Source: Aspidapion aeneum (lineage: Eukaryota; Arthropoda; Insecta; Coleoptera; Brentidae). Taken from it: a stretch of DNA of 64,000 bases. The notes below the pieces were generated by a model, which was not told the DNA's origin, searched no databases, and saw only the letters and a list, made by a program, of their open reading frames with translations. The stretch lies in contig OY755040.1 in NCBI GenBank assembly GCA_963576565.1, positions 26,456,703-26,520,702 of the forward strand, given 5' to 3'. Of this stretch, positions 35,130 to 51,874 are shown one piece after another (within the stretch, counting starts at the first letter, position 1; each line of letters opens with the position of its first letter). Made by a program: the position numbers and the translations under genes.

Positions 35130-36180
35130 TTCAACAAAGTGTATTTTCATTTTTGGATTCAGTTTTACCCAAAAGTATTCTGGAAAATACTGGGGTCCAT
35201 TAGAGAGGGTCTCTATAAAATAAAAATTTAAATTTGCTTTGAGAATACAACGGTTGTCAACATTCTAAGGCAAGCACACTCCTTCAGATTAGGCACAAGA
35301 AAAGCTGCTGCTACCACTCTACGGGGTCCCACCAATCATTCCTTCGGGATGTTGAAAATTTAAATATCCCATTAAATTTTACGTCATGTTTAGGATAAGG
35401 TGAATTTCAGTAAGATGTCTTATGGTTTATATTTTTTTTTGTTTTTAGCTTATTTTCTTACACATGAGTTTTTGATTTCAATAACGCTTTAGGAACTATT
35501 TTTTTTTGACACTTAGTGTTACTTTACTTTACTTAATTATTATCTAGTCACAGTTTAGTGATTGGAAATTTTGCTTTATCCTAAATGACTAGAGATTAGA
35601 TTAGAGATAGAACAGGTTCACTTCCTATTTTGTTCCATGAAAAAATCACAACTTTGATATACCAATTGAAAAATTATTGTTTTTAGTCATGTGTATAAGT
35701 GAATTTTTACGAATGTGCCTGACCCACTAGTTTAAATGGTTTCACTCATCTGAGTCTTCGTATTAGCTGATTATTATCTCGGAGTTGTATTGCTTCAATG
35801 TAGAAATGCTTATGAACTTCATAACTTTTTCCAAATATTTTGATTGTTGCGTCAACTTATTTTTGATATGACCAAAATTAAAATTCTTACCAAGTAAGTG
35901 AAAGGGATACGGTAATATAAAAAATGTATGACCAATTTGGGATAAAAGTTTTATTTAGATTGATAAAACGCAAAATCTTTAAAAAATATATCCTTTCTCT
36001 TTCTAGTTCTATCCATCGATTGGGTTCTATGTGCCTATTTTGTGCGGCATCTAATAATAAAACAGAATAGAATAGAATTCACAAATACTTAACCGCCAGC
36101 GACCTGTTTAAGGTAACGGCAGTACCTTGCCAAGTTCGCGCAAGTGCTGTACTATTTTTTCTTAAAATATTTCAGCCCAT
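35130..36180. other. Unannotated AT-rich stretch
   Basis: No exon or bounded repeat was recognised. 'aataataaaacagaatagaatagaattc' near 36055 is a small AT-rich simple repeat. Confidence 0.4.
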
Positions 36181-36189
36181 ATTGGATCT

Positions 36190-37450
36190 ATCTACAATTC
36201 TACTTCGGAAAGAGTTACGAACCTCAAACTTTGCACAGTTGTAGATATTAATAGAGTTAACAAACCCTCCAAGTTTCATGGACTTCCATAAAGTAGTTAC
36301 GAAATTTAAAAAACGTCGAACTTGCCATTCATTCACTCACTCCCTCATTCACTCACTCACTCATGTGTAGATCATTAAAATTCTACTGTCTTCCAGGGAT
36401 GCTACAAAGCTAAAAATTGGCAGACTAATAGAAATTATGACCAAATCCTTGGAAAAAATCATGTAAAGTTATGTAAAAGTAACATTGTCCACTTCCAGAA
36501 ACGCTATAGAGCTGAGCTTTCGTAGACTGATAGAAACTATGATAAAACTATAGAAAAAAATTAAAACACCCTAAAATTATAATTTACTTCCCTCCCCTAT
36601 AAATGTAAAGTTATGTAAAAGTAACACTTTCCACTTCCAGAAACGCTAGAAAGCTGAGATTTTTAAGACTGAAAGGCACTATGATTAAACGATTGGAAAA
36701 AAATTTGAAAACCCCATAGTTTTAATTAACTTTCCTTTCCTATATATGTAAAGTTATGTAAAAGTAACATTGCCCGCTTTCAAAAACGCTAGAGAGCTGA
36801 GCTTTGGAAGACTGATAGGAACTATGATTAAACTATTGGAAAAAATTTAAAAACATCAAAATTTTAATTAACTTACCTCCCCTATACATGTAAAGTTATG
36901 TAAAAGTAACATTGTCCACTTCCAGAAATGCTAGAGAGCCGAGCTTTGGAACTATGATTTAACCATGGGAAAAATCCTAAAATTTTAAATAAAGCATTGC
37001 AAAAGTTTTGAACAATATTCCGCATATTTTATTACTTTAAAACTTAAATATTATTTAATTCCTTTAAAAAATAAGTGAAATCATAACAAAAACATTTCAT
37101 ATAAAAAAAAGCCAAGTACGCGAAAATGGTATTCAGTAAAAAGAATTGAGATAAAAGTAAAGCCAAGTTCTCCAATATAAATTTCAAAATTAAAGGTTCT
37201 TACTACTTTGGAAATGTTATTCTAAACTTGGCTATTACGGCTGCAAATGACTCTCAGGCAAAATGCTAAATTGAACATAAAGAAGTTTGGCTGTAATAGC
37301 AAAGTTTAAAAAAACATTTCTAAACTAGTAAGAATCTTTGATTTTGAAATTTGTATTGGAGAAATTGACTTTACTTTAATCTCAATTCTTTTTACGGAAT
37401 ACCATTTTTCCATACGTGGGTTTTTTCTACATGAAATGTTTTCGTTATGA
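36190..37450. repeat. Family Q element: microsatellite, 142-bp tandem units, foldback tail
   Basis: The left part has 'caagtttcatggacttcc' and a (TCAC)n-like run at 36330-36363. Then 'gtaaagttatgtaaaagtaa' recurs at about 36466, 36605, 36748 and 36890, giving four units of roughly 140-143 bp. The right part is a foldback at 37081-37450 with arms of about 150 bp around position 37266, containing CATTTCATRTA and GCCAAGT. Part of the same arrangement is copied at 40909-41489. Confidence 0.75.
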
Positions 37451-37466
37451 TTAAATTTACAGATTT

Positions 37467-37553
37467 GAAAAGACCTGATAACATTGATTCAATGCACCCA
37501 AACCATTTCACATTAATTGTGTGTTGTGTTCATTAAATCAATGTTATCTCGTC
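37467..37553. repeat. Short imperfect hairpin
   Basis: 'gataacattgattcaatg' pairs with 'cattaaatcaatgttatc' around a spacer of about 45 bp. It could be a tiny MITE. Nothing else supports a function. Confidence 0.4.
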
Positions 37554-38361
37554 ATTGGCTGAATATGAGTGATCACGGTCATTGATTGATTTTACGTAAC
37601 TTAGATGTTCTCTGTAGATAGAAATAGAAATAGAAAGGGTATATTTTCTGCGTTACATGCATTCTGTACAAAAAATCTTTAATATTTTTTCGTAGGTACT
37701 ATATTGTTAAGCCTATCTAGTTTAGTATAATAGCACACACGTGCCCAAACATGGCCTTAGAGCCAGTTTCTATTGATAACTGCAATTTACTGATCAGCTC
37801 CAATAATCAAAGCCGTTTCCAATATAAACGTTTAGTCTGAAGCTAAATTTAATAATTCTCGTAGAAAAACAAGTCCTATAAATAAAACTGAAAAGTACAT
37901 TTATATAGAAAACAAAAGTTTGTTTTCTGACGAAGCAACTCTTAAAAGGTTCTCGCAAAAGCCTACTTAGATTCCCCTCGGAACATCAAATAAGTAAGTA
38001 TCATGTCTTCTGGTGTCTGTGCTCTTAAAAGTCAGTCGGTATAAAAACTTATAAATAACAGAAATGAATTCCTGAGTATGTATGTTTGTGTCGCGTTTAA
38101 AGGCATATACATACGTATATGTAATATAGACAATATATCAAATCTAGAAAACGTACTTTCCCGAACATATTATCTTTACTCAAAGCAAGTGTACTTTACT
38201 CAACGGTGACGTTTGCTTTTAAACAATATTTTATTTTTCTTAACATCTACTTTCTAGGACGTACATAGTGGGGGGGGGGGGGGTCAAGGCGGATTAATCC
38301 TCATGAGCTCATCGATGGCAACATCAGTGCAATTCGTTGAAATTCATCGGGTTTGTAAATT
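37554..38361. other. Unannotated stretch with poly-G run
   Basis: A run of about 14 G at 38271-38284 is the only conspicuous feature. No exon was recognised. Confidence 0.45.
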
Positions 38362-38369
38362 ATCTACTG

Positions 38370-39498
38370 CAGTGGTTCTTAAACTTTTATAGAGTGGGGA
38401 ACCCTAACGCTTGTTTTTTTTTTCTAGGGAACTCTAAACCTAAGTACTTAAATATAAGATATAATGTTTAGTTTAGTATAAAAAAAATCGACATTAACAC
38501 TACTGTTTAAGCTTCCAATTAAAAAGTAAATAAAAAAATGTAAGAACTAAGTAGGTACGTAATATATTAATAACTCGGATACAGTAAAAATACTAAAATA
38601 AGTATTAAATATATTTTATTATTATTATATCGGGTTCAATGTTTGAAAGTTGTGTGCGCATATCTGCTTCAGGATGTAGTTTATTTCTTAAGTCGGTTGT
38701 TGTAAGACCATACTTTGAAAACCCTACTTCACAACGGTAGGTACTAGCAAAAGGAAACAATTTTTTAACAGCAAAATTAGCTAATTCTGGATATTCACTT
38801 CTACGCTAATCCCAAAACTCCACCAAAGTAGACGAATTAAAAGTAGTTTTAAGGTTTTCATCGGCTTCTACATCAATTAGCTGTTTAGTTTGTTTTACAG
38901 TTAGAGTTTGATGAGCTTTTTCGACTGAGGCTGGCAACGGATTGCGGACCCAATCAAGATTCAATTCTAGCCTTGGAAAATATTCTTTGATTGAAACTTG
39001 CAGGTTCTGAAGATGGTTGGTAATCTCAGAAGTGATTTCTGCTGATAATTGATTCTTTGACTCGGACAGAAAATCATGCAGTGTTGGCAGCACTCGATCA
39101 CTCCTTTATTTAGACAAGATTCCCAAGACTGTATTTTATTTAACATAACCTCTATTTTGTCATGTAGTGAGATAACTGTGACAGAAGTTCCCTAAAGTGA
39201 TAAGTTTAATTTATGAAAAGATATCGGCAAGATATGCCAAACATTGTAATCACTCTTCAGTTATTCTTGATGACAATTGAAATAAAGAGTCGTTAAGAAA
39301 TACCATCATTAACTATCACTTCATTTTGCAGAGTAAGCCGGTGACTGTCCTAGTTTCCAAACTTACTTTACTCTACTAAGAATATTTATTTTATTTACAA
39401 CATGACACTATTGACTATTTATTTTTTGGGTGATACAACAAATATTTTCTTGCGGAACCCCAATTACCGCTTCGCGGAACCCAGTTTGAGAATCGCTG
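38370..39498 (-). mobile_element. hAT transposon with CAGTGGTTCT ends and 8-bp duplication
   Basis: The left end CAGTGGTTCTTAAACTTTT and the reverse complement of the right end, CAGCGATTCTCAAACTGGG, are classic hAT-type termini, with 'ggggaacc' or 'ggttccgcg' just inside. The flanks ATCTACTG (38362-38369) and ATCTAATG (39499-39506) differ at one base. The element is about 1.13 kb and holds the 3' part of a hAT transposase, so it is an internally deleted derivative. Confidence 0.9.
38620..39420 (-). pseudogene. ZBED5-like hAT transposase relic
   Basis: On the minus strand the open part at 38806-39093 reads 'LPTLHDFLSESKNQLSAEIT', 'EYFPRLELNLDWVRNPLPAS' and 'LKTTFNSSTLVEFWD'. After a stop, 'YPELANFAVKKLFPFASTYR' and 'CEVGFSKYGLTTTDLRNKLH' follow, the hATC dimerisation region. 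Upstream pieces such as 'LLSQLSHYMTK' or 'HDKIEVMLNKIQSWESCLNK' in shifted frames match the region before it. This layout is that of the ZBED5/SCAND3-like branch of hAT transposases, recalled and not searched. The BED finger and most of the catalytic domain are absent, and stops and frameshifts rule out function. Confidence 0.85.
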
Positions 39499-39660
39499 AT
39501 CTAATGAATTCCACCAAGTCACCTATTGATGGCATCAATGCTCACCGACTCTAGGGGTCCGTGAGCAATCATCGATAAATGTCAGTAACGTCAAAATCAG
39601 CTGCTTTTTTTTCTTGTTTGGCTGGTTGATTGATTCTGTAAATTCTTTGTTATTTTTTTG

Positions 39661-39837
39661 TTAGATGCTTCACGGTGTTGTAAGCAAAGTCGTGATGGAC
39701 ATCTTAGAAGATATAGATATAGTGATGATGATGATGATGATTCATATGTGAGTGGGCCTTCCAGCCCTTCCACTGCGACCACTAGCGGGTCTATTGTGGC
39801 TCATATAGATAGATATAGTGACTCAAAACTCGGATGC
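39661..39837 (+). other. Possible exon or coding relic, low-complexity
   Basis: A T-rich stretch ending TTTTTTTGTTAG precedes an open frame of 59 codons containing 'YRYSDDDDDDSYVSGPSSPS' and 'TATTSGSIVAHIDRYSD'. The acidic run comes from a (GAT)n tract. Composition is more coding-like than its surroundings and the acceptor is plausible. No donor fits inside the frame, and the frame continues only with a shift into the next ORF at 39818. I recognise no family. It may be a pseudoexon. Confidence 0.2.
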
Positions 39838-40750
39838 TGAACATCTGGAGTTAATTTTGGTATCACCAGACCGCGGCATACCAGGATTGAAAGTTTCGTT
39901 GGAAATATTGTTTCCATTGTGCAGAGAATCTTTTAGAAAAAAATTTAAATCGAAAAAAACGGTTAAGAAATCTGGATTCATTGCTTTCTTTTTTATTTTT
40001 TGATGGTCATCGGACTCATCGAACAAAAATGTCAGATGAACGTCATATGTAAAAAAACCTATGTAATCCGTGAGCAAAATTAGATTACTTGACAAACTCG
40101 CCCAAACCAAATTTTGTTTTAAATAGATGCTCTAATTCGATATTTTTTTCTGTGTAGGTGGTCAGCTAAAGTCTAATAAAGCAGGCTTTTCTAATTTTTA
40201 AATTTTCAGACAGCTAATCGCTTCTTTTTCTTAATAATAAAGATACGTCCAAACCAAAAACATTGTGTTTCTCGTGTTGCGGGCGACTGAACAACCCTTT
40301 GGACTTCAATGGCTACATAAAGGATACCTACATAATTTCACACCAAAAATATAATTATAAAGTCGGACTCCCATTCTCATCCGAAGTCAATTTGATAAGT
40401 GCAGCGCTTGTGTATTTGGCAATTATAGACTTTTCTGGATCATTCACACAACGTGCACCTTTTGTTTTCTGTGGTACACATGCGACCGAAGCCACAAGCA
40501 GAATAACAACTGCCGAAATATTTGCGGGAGAAGCATGAACTTGTCAAATACGTAAATAATAGTTTTGTTCCTTTAACGCGTGGGACGGTCATAAAACGGT
40601 ACGAAAAATCCTTTTTGCGTTCCAGGTCGACGTTGTACTGTTATGGGACAGTCAGTTTTCCGTTCCATAAAGCAACCTAAACTGGTTTCGGACTCATCTG
40701 AAAGACAAGAATTGCAGACAGGCGCATTAGAAGGCGCGGAACATCACCTG

Positions 40751-41650
40751 AGACAATAATATACCATATTAACATTATTACATTAAATTTACATTTGTCT
40801 GAGAAAATTCAAAAAACAGTGAATAATTTTTGTTAAAATAAATTGAGTTTCACAACCAATTTTAACACATGACAAAATGCCGGGTAAGCCACGTAAATAT
40901 AATAATAATTGGAAAAAATTTAAAAACATCAAAATTTTAATTAACTTCCCTTCCCTATACATGTGAAGTTATGTAAAAGTAAGATTGTCCAATTCCAGAA
41001 ACGCTAGAGAGCCGAGCTTTGGATGGCTGATGGAAAATAGGAAAATATCCTCAAAATTTTAAATAAAGCATTGCAAAAGTTTTGAACAATATTCCGCATA
41101 TTTTATTACTTTAAAAATTAAATATTATTCAATTCCTTTAAAAAATAATTAAAATCATAACAAAAACATTTCATATAAAAAAGCCAATTACGCGAAAATG
41201 GTATTCAGTAAAGCCAAGTTCTCCAATATAAATTTCAAAATTAAAGGTTCTTACTACTTTGCAAATGTTTTTCTAAACTTGGCTATTACGGCTGCAAATG
41301 ACTCTTAGGCACAATGCTAAATTAAACATAAAGAAGTTTGGCTGTAATAGCAAAGTTTAAAAAAACATTTCCAAACTAGTAAGAATCTTTTATTTTGAAA
41401 TTTGTATTGGAGAACTTGACTCTACTTTTATCTTAATTCTTTTTACGGAATTCCATTCTCGCCTACTTGGGTATTTTCTACATGAAATGAGATAATAATA
41501 TACCATAAAATTACATTAAATTTACATTTGTCTGAGAAAATTCAAAAAACAGTGAATAACCCAAAAAATTAAAATTTTTGGTAAAATAAATTGAGTTTCA
41601 CAACCAATTTTAACACATGACAAAATGCCGGGTAAGCCACGTAAATATAC
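40751..41650. repeat. Family Q fragment flanked by 160-bp direct repeats inside E1
   Basis: The sequence from 'gacaataatataccat' to 'gtaagccacgtaaatata' occurs at about 40752-40906 and again at about 41489-41648 with small indels. Between them lies a copy of one 142-bp unit plus the foldback tail of family Q (matching 36840-37450). The foldback here spans about 41155-41489. Confidence 0.75.
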
Positions 41651-42233
41651 AAATATTTTTTAAATTTCCAAAAAAAATTGTGCAACATCTGCAGCATCTG
41701 TTGATTTTTTTGCAAGAGCCTCTTAATTTTTATTACTACGGGACTGCGGATCGTGTAGTTATACCACATGAAAAAAAGCTATACTGACCATAGGGTAGCT
41801 TGCTTAGAAAAAGAAAAACTAGTTTAGCAGGTGATTGGATAGGAATAGAAACATAAGGGTTTACCCTGATCGCAGCAAATCCCGGTGACCTGTGAACTAA
41901 AAGCTAAAAGAAGATGGATAACACCGGAAGTAAAATGTTACACCAGATTTGGCGGAAGAACAAACGACTTCGCTTTAAGGCATCGACATTAAGGTCATTA
42001 ACTATATATACCTACCAAAGCACAAGCTACAAAATGTGATTTTCCTAACTTCTTAGAAGTATCACGATCTCTATTTCCTAAAAATGAATAAAATCGCAAA
42101 AACCTTGTGAATATTAAGGCTTTCTATAATATGTAGGTTATTTTACAAATATTTTGTAAAAATTAAATTACAAAGCACACATAAATAAATATATAAATGT
42201 CACATAAACTTGTGATATTAGAAAAAATTCATA

Positions 42234-44718
<2,485 letters not shown>

Positions 44719-45196
44719 TTTTTTCACAAGTTTCGCCCAAAAATATGTGCTAATACAAGTTCGTTTTAATTTCTCGTATAAGATAAAATTAAAAATATAT
44801 TATGATAATCCTATGTAATTGTGTAATCCTTTCTGTGTGCAACTTTAATTTCGTGCTTTCGAATTCATACGTTGCCTTCGATTTATCTTTAAGCGAGACG
44901 TCCAAACCTACCCTTTCTTTTAGTCACGTGACTTTGAATTCAACTCTCGCATATGATCACGTGCCTGAAGTAAATCGAACAGCATTCGGTTTTTGGACAG
45001 TTATTTGGTCGTTCCATCTAACCCAAACCATTTTAAGACAGTCCTCGTACTGCATTGCGCGCGCATTGGGATTTTTCTGACGGTTTTATGACCGTCGAAC
45101 TGTTTGATGGAACAGAACTAATAATTGTAATCACTTTGGCGTAATTTTTACCGGCAACCGCCGGTACTTCGCCAGTGGTCAATAACTGTACAAATA

Positions 45197-45286
45197 ATGG
45201 CCGACTATACCACTTCCACTACTTGGCAAATATGGGCAATCGACAAATATTTTGCCAAATATACGATAATGAGAGCCCGGCTTCAG
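45197..45286 (+). other. Possible first coding exon (30 codons), weak
   Basis: An ATG with A at -3 and G at +4 opens 'MADYTTSTTWQIWAIDKYFA' and ten further residues, ending CTTCAG before GTAAAG, a plausible donor, in phase 0. The frame continues past the donor into T-rich, hydrophobic sequence typical of an intron. No matching acceptor or recognisable partner exon was found downstream. Treat it as a hypothesis. Confidence 0.2.
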
Positions 45287-45639
45287 GTAAAGCACACTGT
45301 TTTTTTTTTAAGTACCAAATATTTTATTTTTTATTTAGTTTATTTTTTTACTCCTGATGTACCTAAACCTTTTCAAAAGGTAACCCAATTTACAATGTTA
45401 TTTTTGATTGGCTTGTTAGCCGTGTTTTTTTCACAAAAAGGCAAAAGGCCCTTACAAAGTTTGTTACGTCCTATGTTTACTTTTCCTGAAGTTTTGGCCT
45501 TTGCTCTCAGTGGACCGCATATAAAACTTTTTATATTGTTTGTACGAATGTTTTACGAGATTCTGTCTGAAGGTTCTTTTCCCAGTTTATTTCATGATTT
45601 ATTTACAGGATGGACAGTTTATGCAAAAACATGAGTTTT

Positions 45640-46490
45640 AAAAAAAGTCATTCGCCATTGTTGGTCTTTCAGTTATCAAGAAAAAGGACACAAAATCACA
45701 GGTATGCTTAGTTCATAATAGCCTAGTTATTTAATATGTTTCGCTATTTCTGGCATCATCAGACCTTAATTTAGCAATCCAAAGAATAAAGCTATTAAGA
45801 ACAAAACTTTCAAATTCAATTCAAAAACTTTTTTTTACATTTGTTTCGCTATTTCTGGCATCATCAGATGTGAATTTTTCAATCAAAGAATTAAAACTAT
45901 TAAAACATTAATTAAACATAATACAAAAAATACTTGATACACAAATAATTTTTTGTTTTTGTTATTGTACACGTGAAGTTTGTAATACAAGGTATTATAC
46001 AGTCCACACTCAGAAAGTCCAAAATACTTATATAATTACCTATTTATCCATCTTTGGACATAGGCCTCCCTGAATATCCAACTCTTTCCTGTCTGTCGCC
46101 TTGTTTGTCCATCTACTTCCCGCATGTGTTTTCAAATCGTCCTCTCTTCTTATTTGGGGACTTGGGGACCTGACATCCGTTACTTTTGTTTTATTTCTTA
46201 TCCATTCATTTAAAATGACAAATTATTTATTAAATATTTTGCTCATTCTATATTAAAATTTTTCCTTTCGTCTCGACGCATACCATAAGTCAAGGAGGAG
46301 TACTATCTTCCCCCAGAACTTTTTACCTAATTTTGATGACGTCCTGTATTAAAACAAAGCTTATTAGTAGAAAGTTTTTGTTGCCTTGCGTCTTATAATA
46401 TTATATTTGATTTTACCACTTTTAAAGGCTTTTTTTGTTACCCTTTAGAATATTTTGGTTTTTCATATCAAAAATCAAATGCAGAGAATA
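45640..46490. other. Stretch with a duplicated 24-bp motif
   Basis: 'ttcgctatttctggcatcat' occurs at about 45739 and 45845, about 106 bp apart, within a diverged tandem pair. At 46050-46290 'ggacataggcctccctgaat' resembles a sequence widely dispersed in arthropod genomes; I cannot assign its family. No exon is apparent. Confidence 0.4.
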
Positions 46491-47127
46491 TTAGCTCACA
46501 CATATACTATACTATAGTAGTGTGAGCTATGGTGATCCTAATTTTTTCGAGAAAAAAAAAGTTGCTCCGATTTCAAAAATTTTTATATATCTTTGCGTTT
46601 CAGATGATTTTGAAACTTTTTTGTTGCGCCGTCTGTCTGTCTGTCTGTCTGTCTGTCTGTATGTCTGTCTGTCTGTCTGTCTGTATGTCTGTCTGTAACG
46701 ACCAACGCGCATAACTCAAAAACCGCCTGGTCGATTTTAATGAAATTTGGTACCTAGGCTGAGTCTTGGGTCGAGATGGTCCCATTTAAAAATGAACAAA
46801 ATCCACCAAACACAAACCAAATAAAAGGGTGGGGGTAGATTTCAAAAATTAGAGTTTATGTGAAAATATGGCGTGTGTGATATCAAACGAAAGGTAATTG
46901 AGTTTGGAGTTAAACAAAATACATTTTAATTTATTTTAAAAAAAGGGTGGGGGTATATTTCAAAAATTAGAGTTTAAGTGAAAATATGGCGTGTGTGGTA
47001 TCAAACGAAAGGTAATTGAGTCCGGAGTTGAATAAAATATATTTCAGTTTTTAGTTATATTAGCTCACACGTACACTAGAACTATAATACCTAGTGTGAG
47101 CTTAGGGGCCCATATATTGGCAGAGTA
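46491..47127 (+). mobile_element. CTGT-microsatellite element, copy 5
   Basis: It runs from TTAGCTCACACATATACT to TATTGGCAGAGTA. The CTGT run is 66 bp (46631-46696) with two TATG interruptions, and only two of the roughly 115-bp units are present. It adjoins the right part of R1 copy D. Confidence 0.9.
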
Positions 47128-47381
47128 TTTTTAGTTATTGTGCTTGCATAAAAATCCGTAAACAGTATTTTTTAAGATTTTTTTTTCTTGTAAAAATTTA
47201 AAATTATTGTTACAACAAAAAAAGATGACCTGCTGGCTGTTATTTATAAACAAATTATATAAATATTATAAACTGTTGCTTCCAAGGGAGAAAATGATTG
47301 AAAACATTTAACCAAAATCTAGACTTTTAGACCCAGAATTTTAGAACCTAGGACTTTAGACCCTTTAGTAAATACTGGTTT
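47128..47381. mobile_element. Family R1 element, copy D (right end only)
   Basis: 'aaaaaagatgacctg', 'ccaaaatctagacttttagacc', 'acctaggactttagaccc' and 'tagtaaatactgg' match the right third of copies A and C. It gives the uninterrupted version of the site occupied by the hAT-like MITE in copy A. Confidence 0.7.
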
Positions 47382-47915
47382 TAGTGTTCAGTCATTGTTT
47401 GTATCTCAAAATGACACGACAAACCACGTGCAAATAAAGAATATCTCCAGAGAAAAAACGTTATGAAATTTGTCATACATATTTTATGAAGTTTATCTTT
47501 ATACCGAACAGAATTACTAGCGAAACAAAATGCAGATTGAGCAGAAAAATCAAGTTTAAATAATTCTATACTTAGCGGTTGAATCTCGTTTACTTGCCAA
47601 TTGATAAAGAATTTTTTTATCTCGGGACCGCAAACCGTAATAACGCTATTGCCATGGAACTTTCTCACAATTCAATTTTATGTTAATTCCTTATTTATGC
47701 AATTATAGTTGTGTAACAATAATACGGTGTAGCGTATAATGAACGCGTAACGCTTTCATGGCTTTGGTCCACCTAACCGAGTGCACTACTTTTTACTTTG
47801 CCGTCATCTAGTGATTGATCAACAAACTAAATTGCTTGCTTGTGCAATTAACATTTGGTTGCTGCGATTTCTTTCTTTATATTTTAGTATTTTTAGCTAC
47901 AATTTGCAAGTTTTA

Positions 47916-50432
<2,517 letters not shown>

Positions 50433-50500
50433 TTAAAGTGGTCTGTAGACGGCCAATAATAATTGCCATTGCTTTTGATAGTTGCATTAAACAAAATTCT

Positions 50501-51350
50501 AAAGCCCGCTTGACATGGAGCAATTTGACTTGCATTGCATTGCAAGAAACTCTGGTTTGGACATGCGCATTTTCAATCCAGCTGATAAAGTGCAAGGCTT
50601 GCAAATGTTGCAAATTTATAGGTCTGGGGCTATTTCTATTGCTGAAAGGCCTGCAATGCTAGGAAATTTTGGCATGGGCGTAGTCAGGGTCTCGCTTAGG
50701 GTGGGGCAAAAAAGCAAAAAAATGTACAATCAAATAACCTAAAGTTAATTTAATATTAATTTGCGAGGATTGCGAATAAACCTTGATAAAACGTCTTACT
50801 AAATGAGCTAAAGCAAAGCAAGCCAGGGTGGGGCAAGTGCCCCACCCTGCCCCACCCTGCCCCACCCTGACTACGCCCATGAATTCTGGTGACAAATCTA
50901 GTAACTTTGGTTTCCTATATATTTGACTGGTGTATCATCCATCATCCCAGAGCAAACAAGCTGCAGCAATTAATAAATAGATGGAAGCGCTGATCACTTT
51001 TTTTTTATTAGCTTTATTTATTTTCATGTTTATATTTAACATTTTTAAAATTAAAACCATATAGAGAATGAAATATAACCAAAACAAGATATTTGAGGTT
51101 AGAAATTTTAAGCGTATTCCTTCTAAATTCCAGACATAATGGCGCACTGACCGTCTTAATTTAATATGCTGTTTGTTTACATTTTCCAGCTGAAATTTTC
51201 GTATTTTAGCTGTGGTTGGCAAACCTTTGCAATTAAAATAGACTTGCACTATGTCAATGGACCTGCAAGTATCATTGCTTGCAATATTTTGACCTTGCAA
51301 GTTATTGCTGCAATGCCTTGCAGATTTTATTGCTATGTCAAGCGGCCTTA
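50501..51350. mobile_element. Inverted-repeat element with GCCCGCTTGACAT ends
   Basis: AAAGCCCGCTTGACATGG at the left and ATGTCAAGCGGCCTT at the right are inverted, with TTGCA-rich sequence inside each end. The 146-codon minus ORF (50935-51375) spans most of it but has no recognisable domain and ends in hydrophobic and lysine-rich sequence. A smaller MITE is nested at 50673-50881. The target duplication is unclear, and the element abuts the Harbinger-like element. Confidence 0.6.
50673..50881. mobile_element. 209-bp MITE with CATGGGCGTAGTCAGGGT ends
   Basis: CATGGGCGTAGTCAGGGT at the left is perfectly mirrored by ACCCTGACTACGCCCATG at the right. The right arm contains three tandem copies of 'gccccaccct', paired with 'gggtggggca' in the left arm. 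Non-coding. Confidence 0.88.
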
Positions 51351-51874
51351 ACAAGAGCAAAAAATGTGCAATCATTGTTATTTGCTGATAATTATAAATT
51401 ATTTTTTAGAATGGCCTGTTTATGTAAAATACTTTAAAATGAGCTTCAAAAGGTAGCAGATTGGTTAAGTGATAATATCTTTAACTTATATTTGGATTAA
51501 TGTTATTGTGTATCTTTTACCCGTAATAAAAGTAACTATTGATTTTAAATATACCCCAGATAATAGTATTGTCTGCTGACACTGCTTTGGTGTGGTGAAA
51601 AAATTACCCTAGAGCGACTTCAATCGAATACTACAATGCAACACGGCCTCGAATAGCTTAGAGACCCTGTATACATTTGACGGATGTGAAAGAACTATCA
51701 ACGTTTATCGAGGGTCTCTAGAAAAATATGGTTTTTTTATCTAACGGCGCGTCGCGCCTTTGTTTTTGTTTAGATTTGTTGATGTGCAAATTTATAGTCT
51801 GTATAGAAATGCCCTATCTTTTCTCTACTTTGTCAAACTAATATTTAATTAAATTTATGTCTATTTTATTCCAG
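51351..51874. other. Region upstream of the WW gene exon
   Basis: The sequence ends in a pyrimidine-rich tract and CAG at 51874, a good splice acceptor. A short inverted pair 'tagagaccct' and 'agggtctcta' lies at 51658-51722, and a palindromic 'ggcgcgtcgcgcc' at about 51746. No core promoter was identified, so the transcript may start further upstream. Confidence 0.4.

Noticed and set aside
40320..40545. Open frame on the minus strand without ATG, with a hydrophobic N-terminal half
   Set aside because: It has no start codon in frame, no recognised family, and an overlapping ORF on the other strand. Too weak to annotate.
45197..45634. 145-codon ORF as a single protein
   Set aside because: After the first 30 codons it runs through a plausible GT donor into T-rich sequence. 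If anything is real here it is only the short exon listed as a weak candidate.
50935..51375. 146-codon ORF on the minus strand
   Set aside because: It overlaps the end of an inverted-repeat element, is low in recognisable motifs and becomes hydrophobic and lysine-rich. I could not connect it to any transposase or host family.
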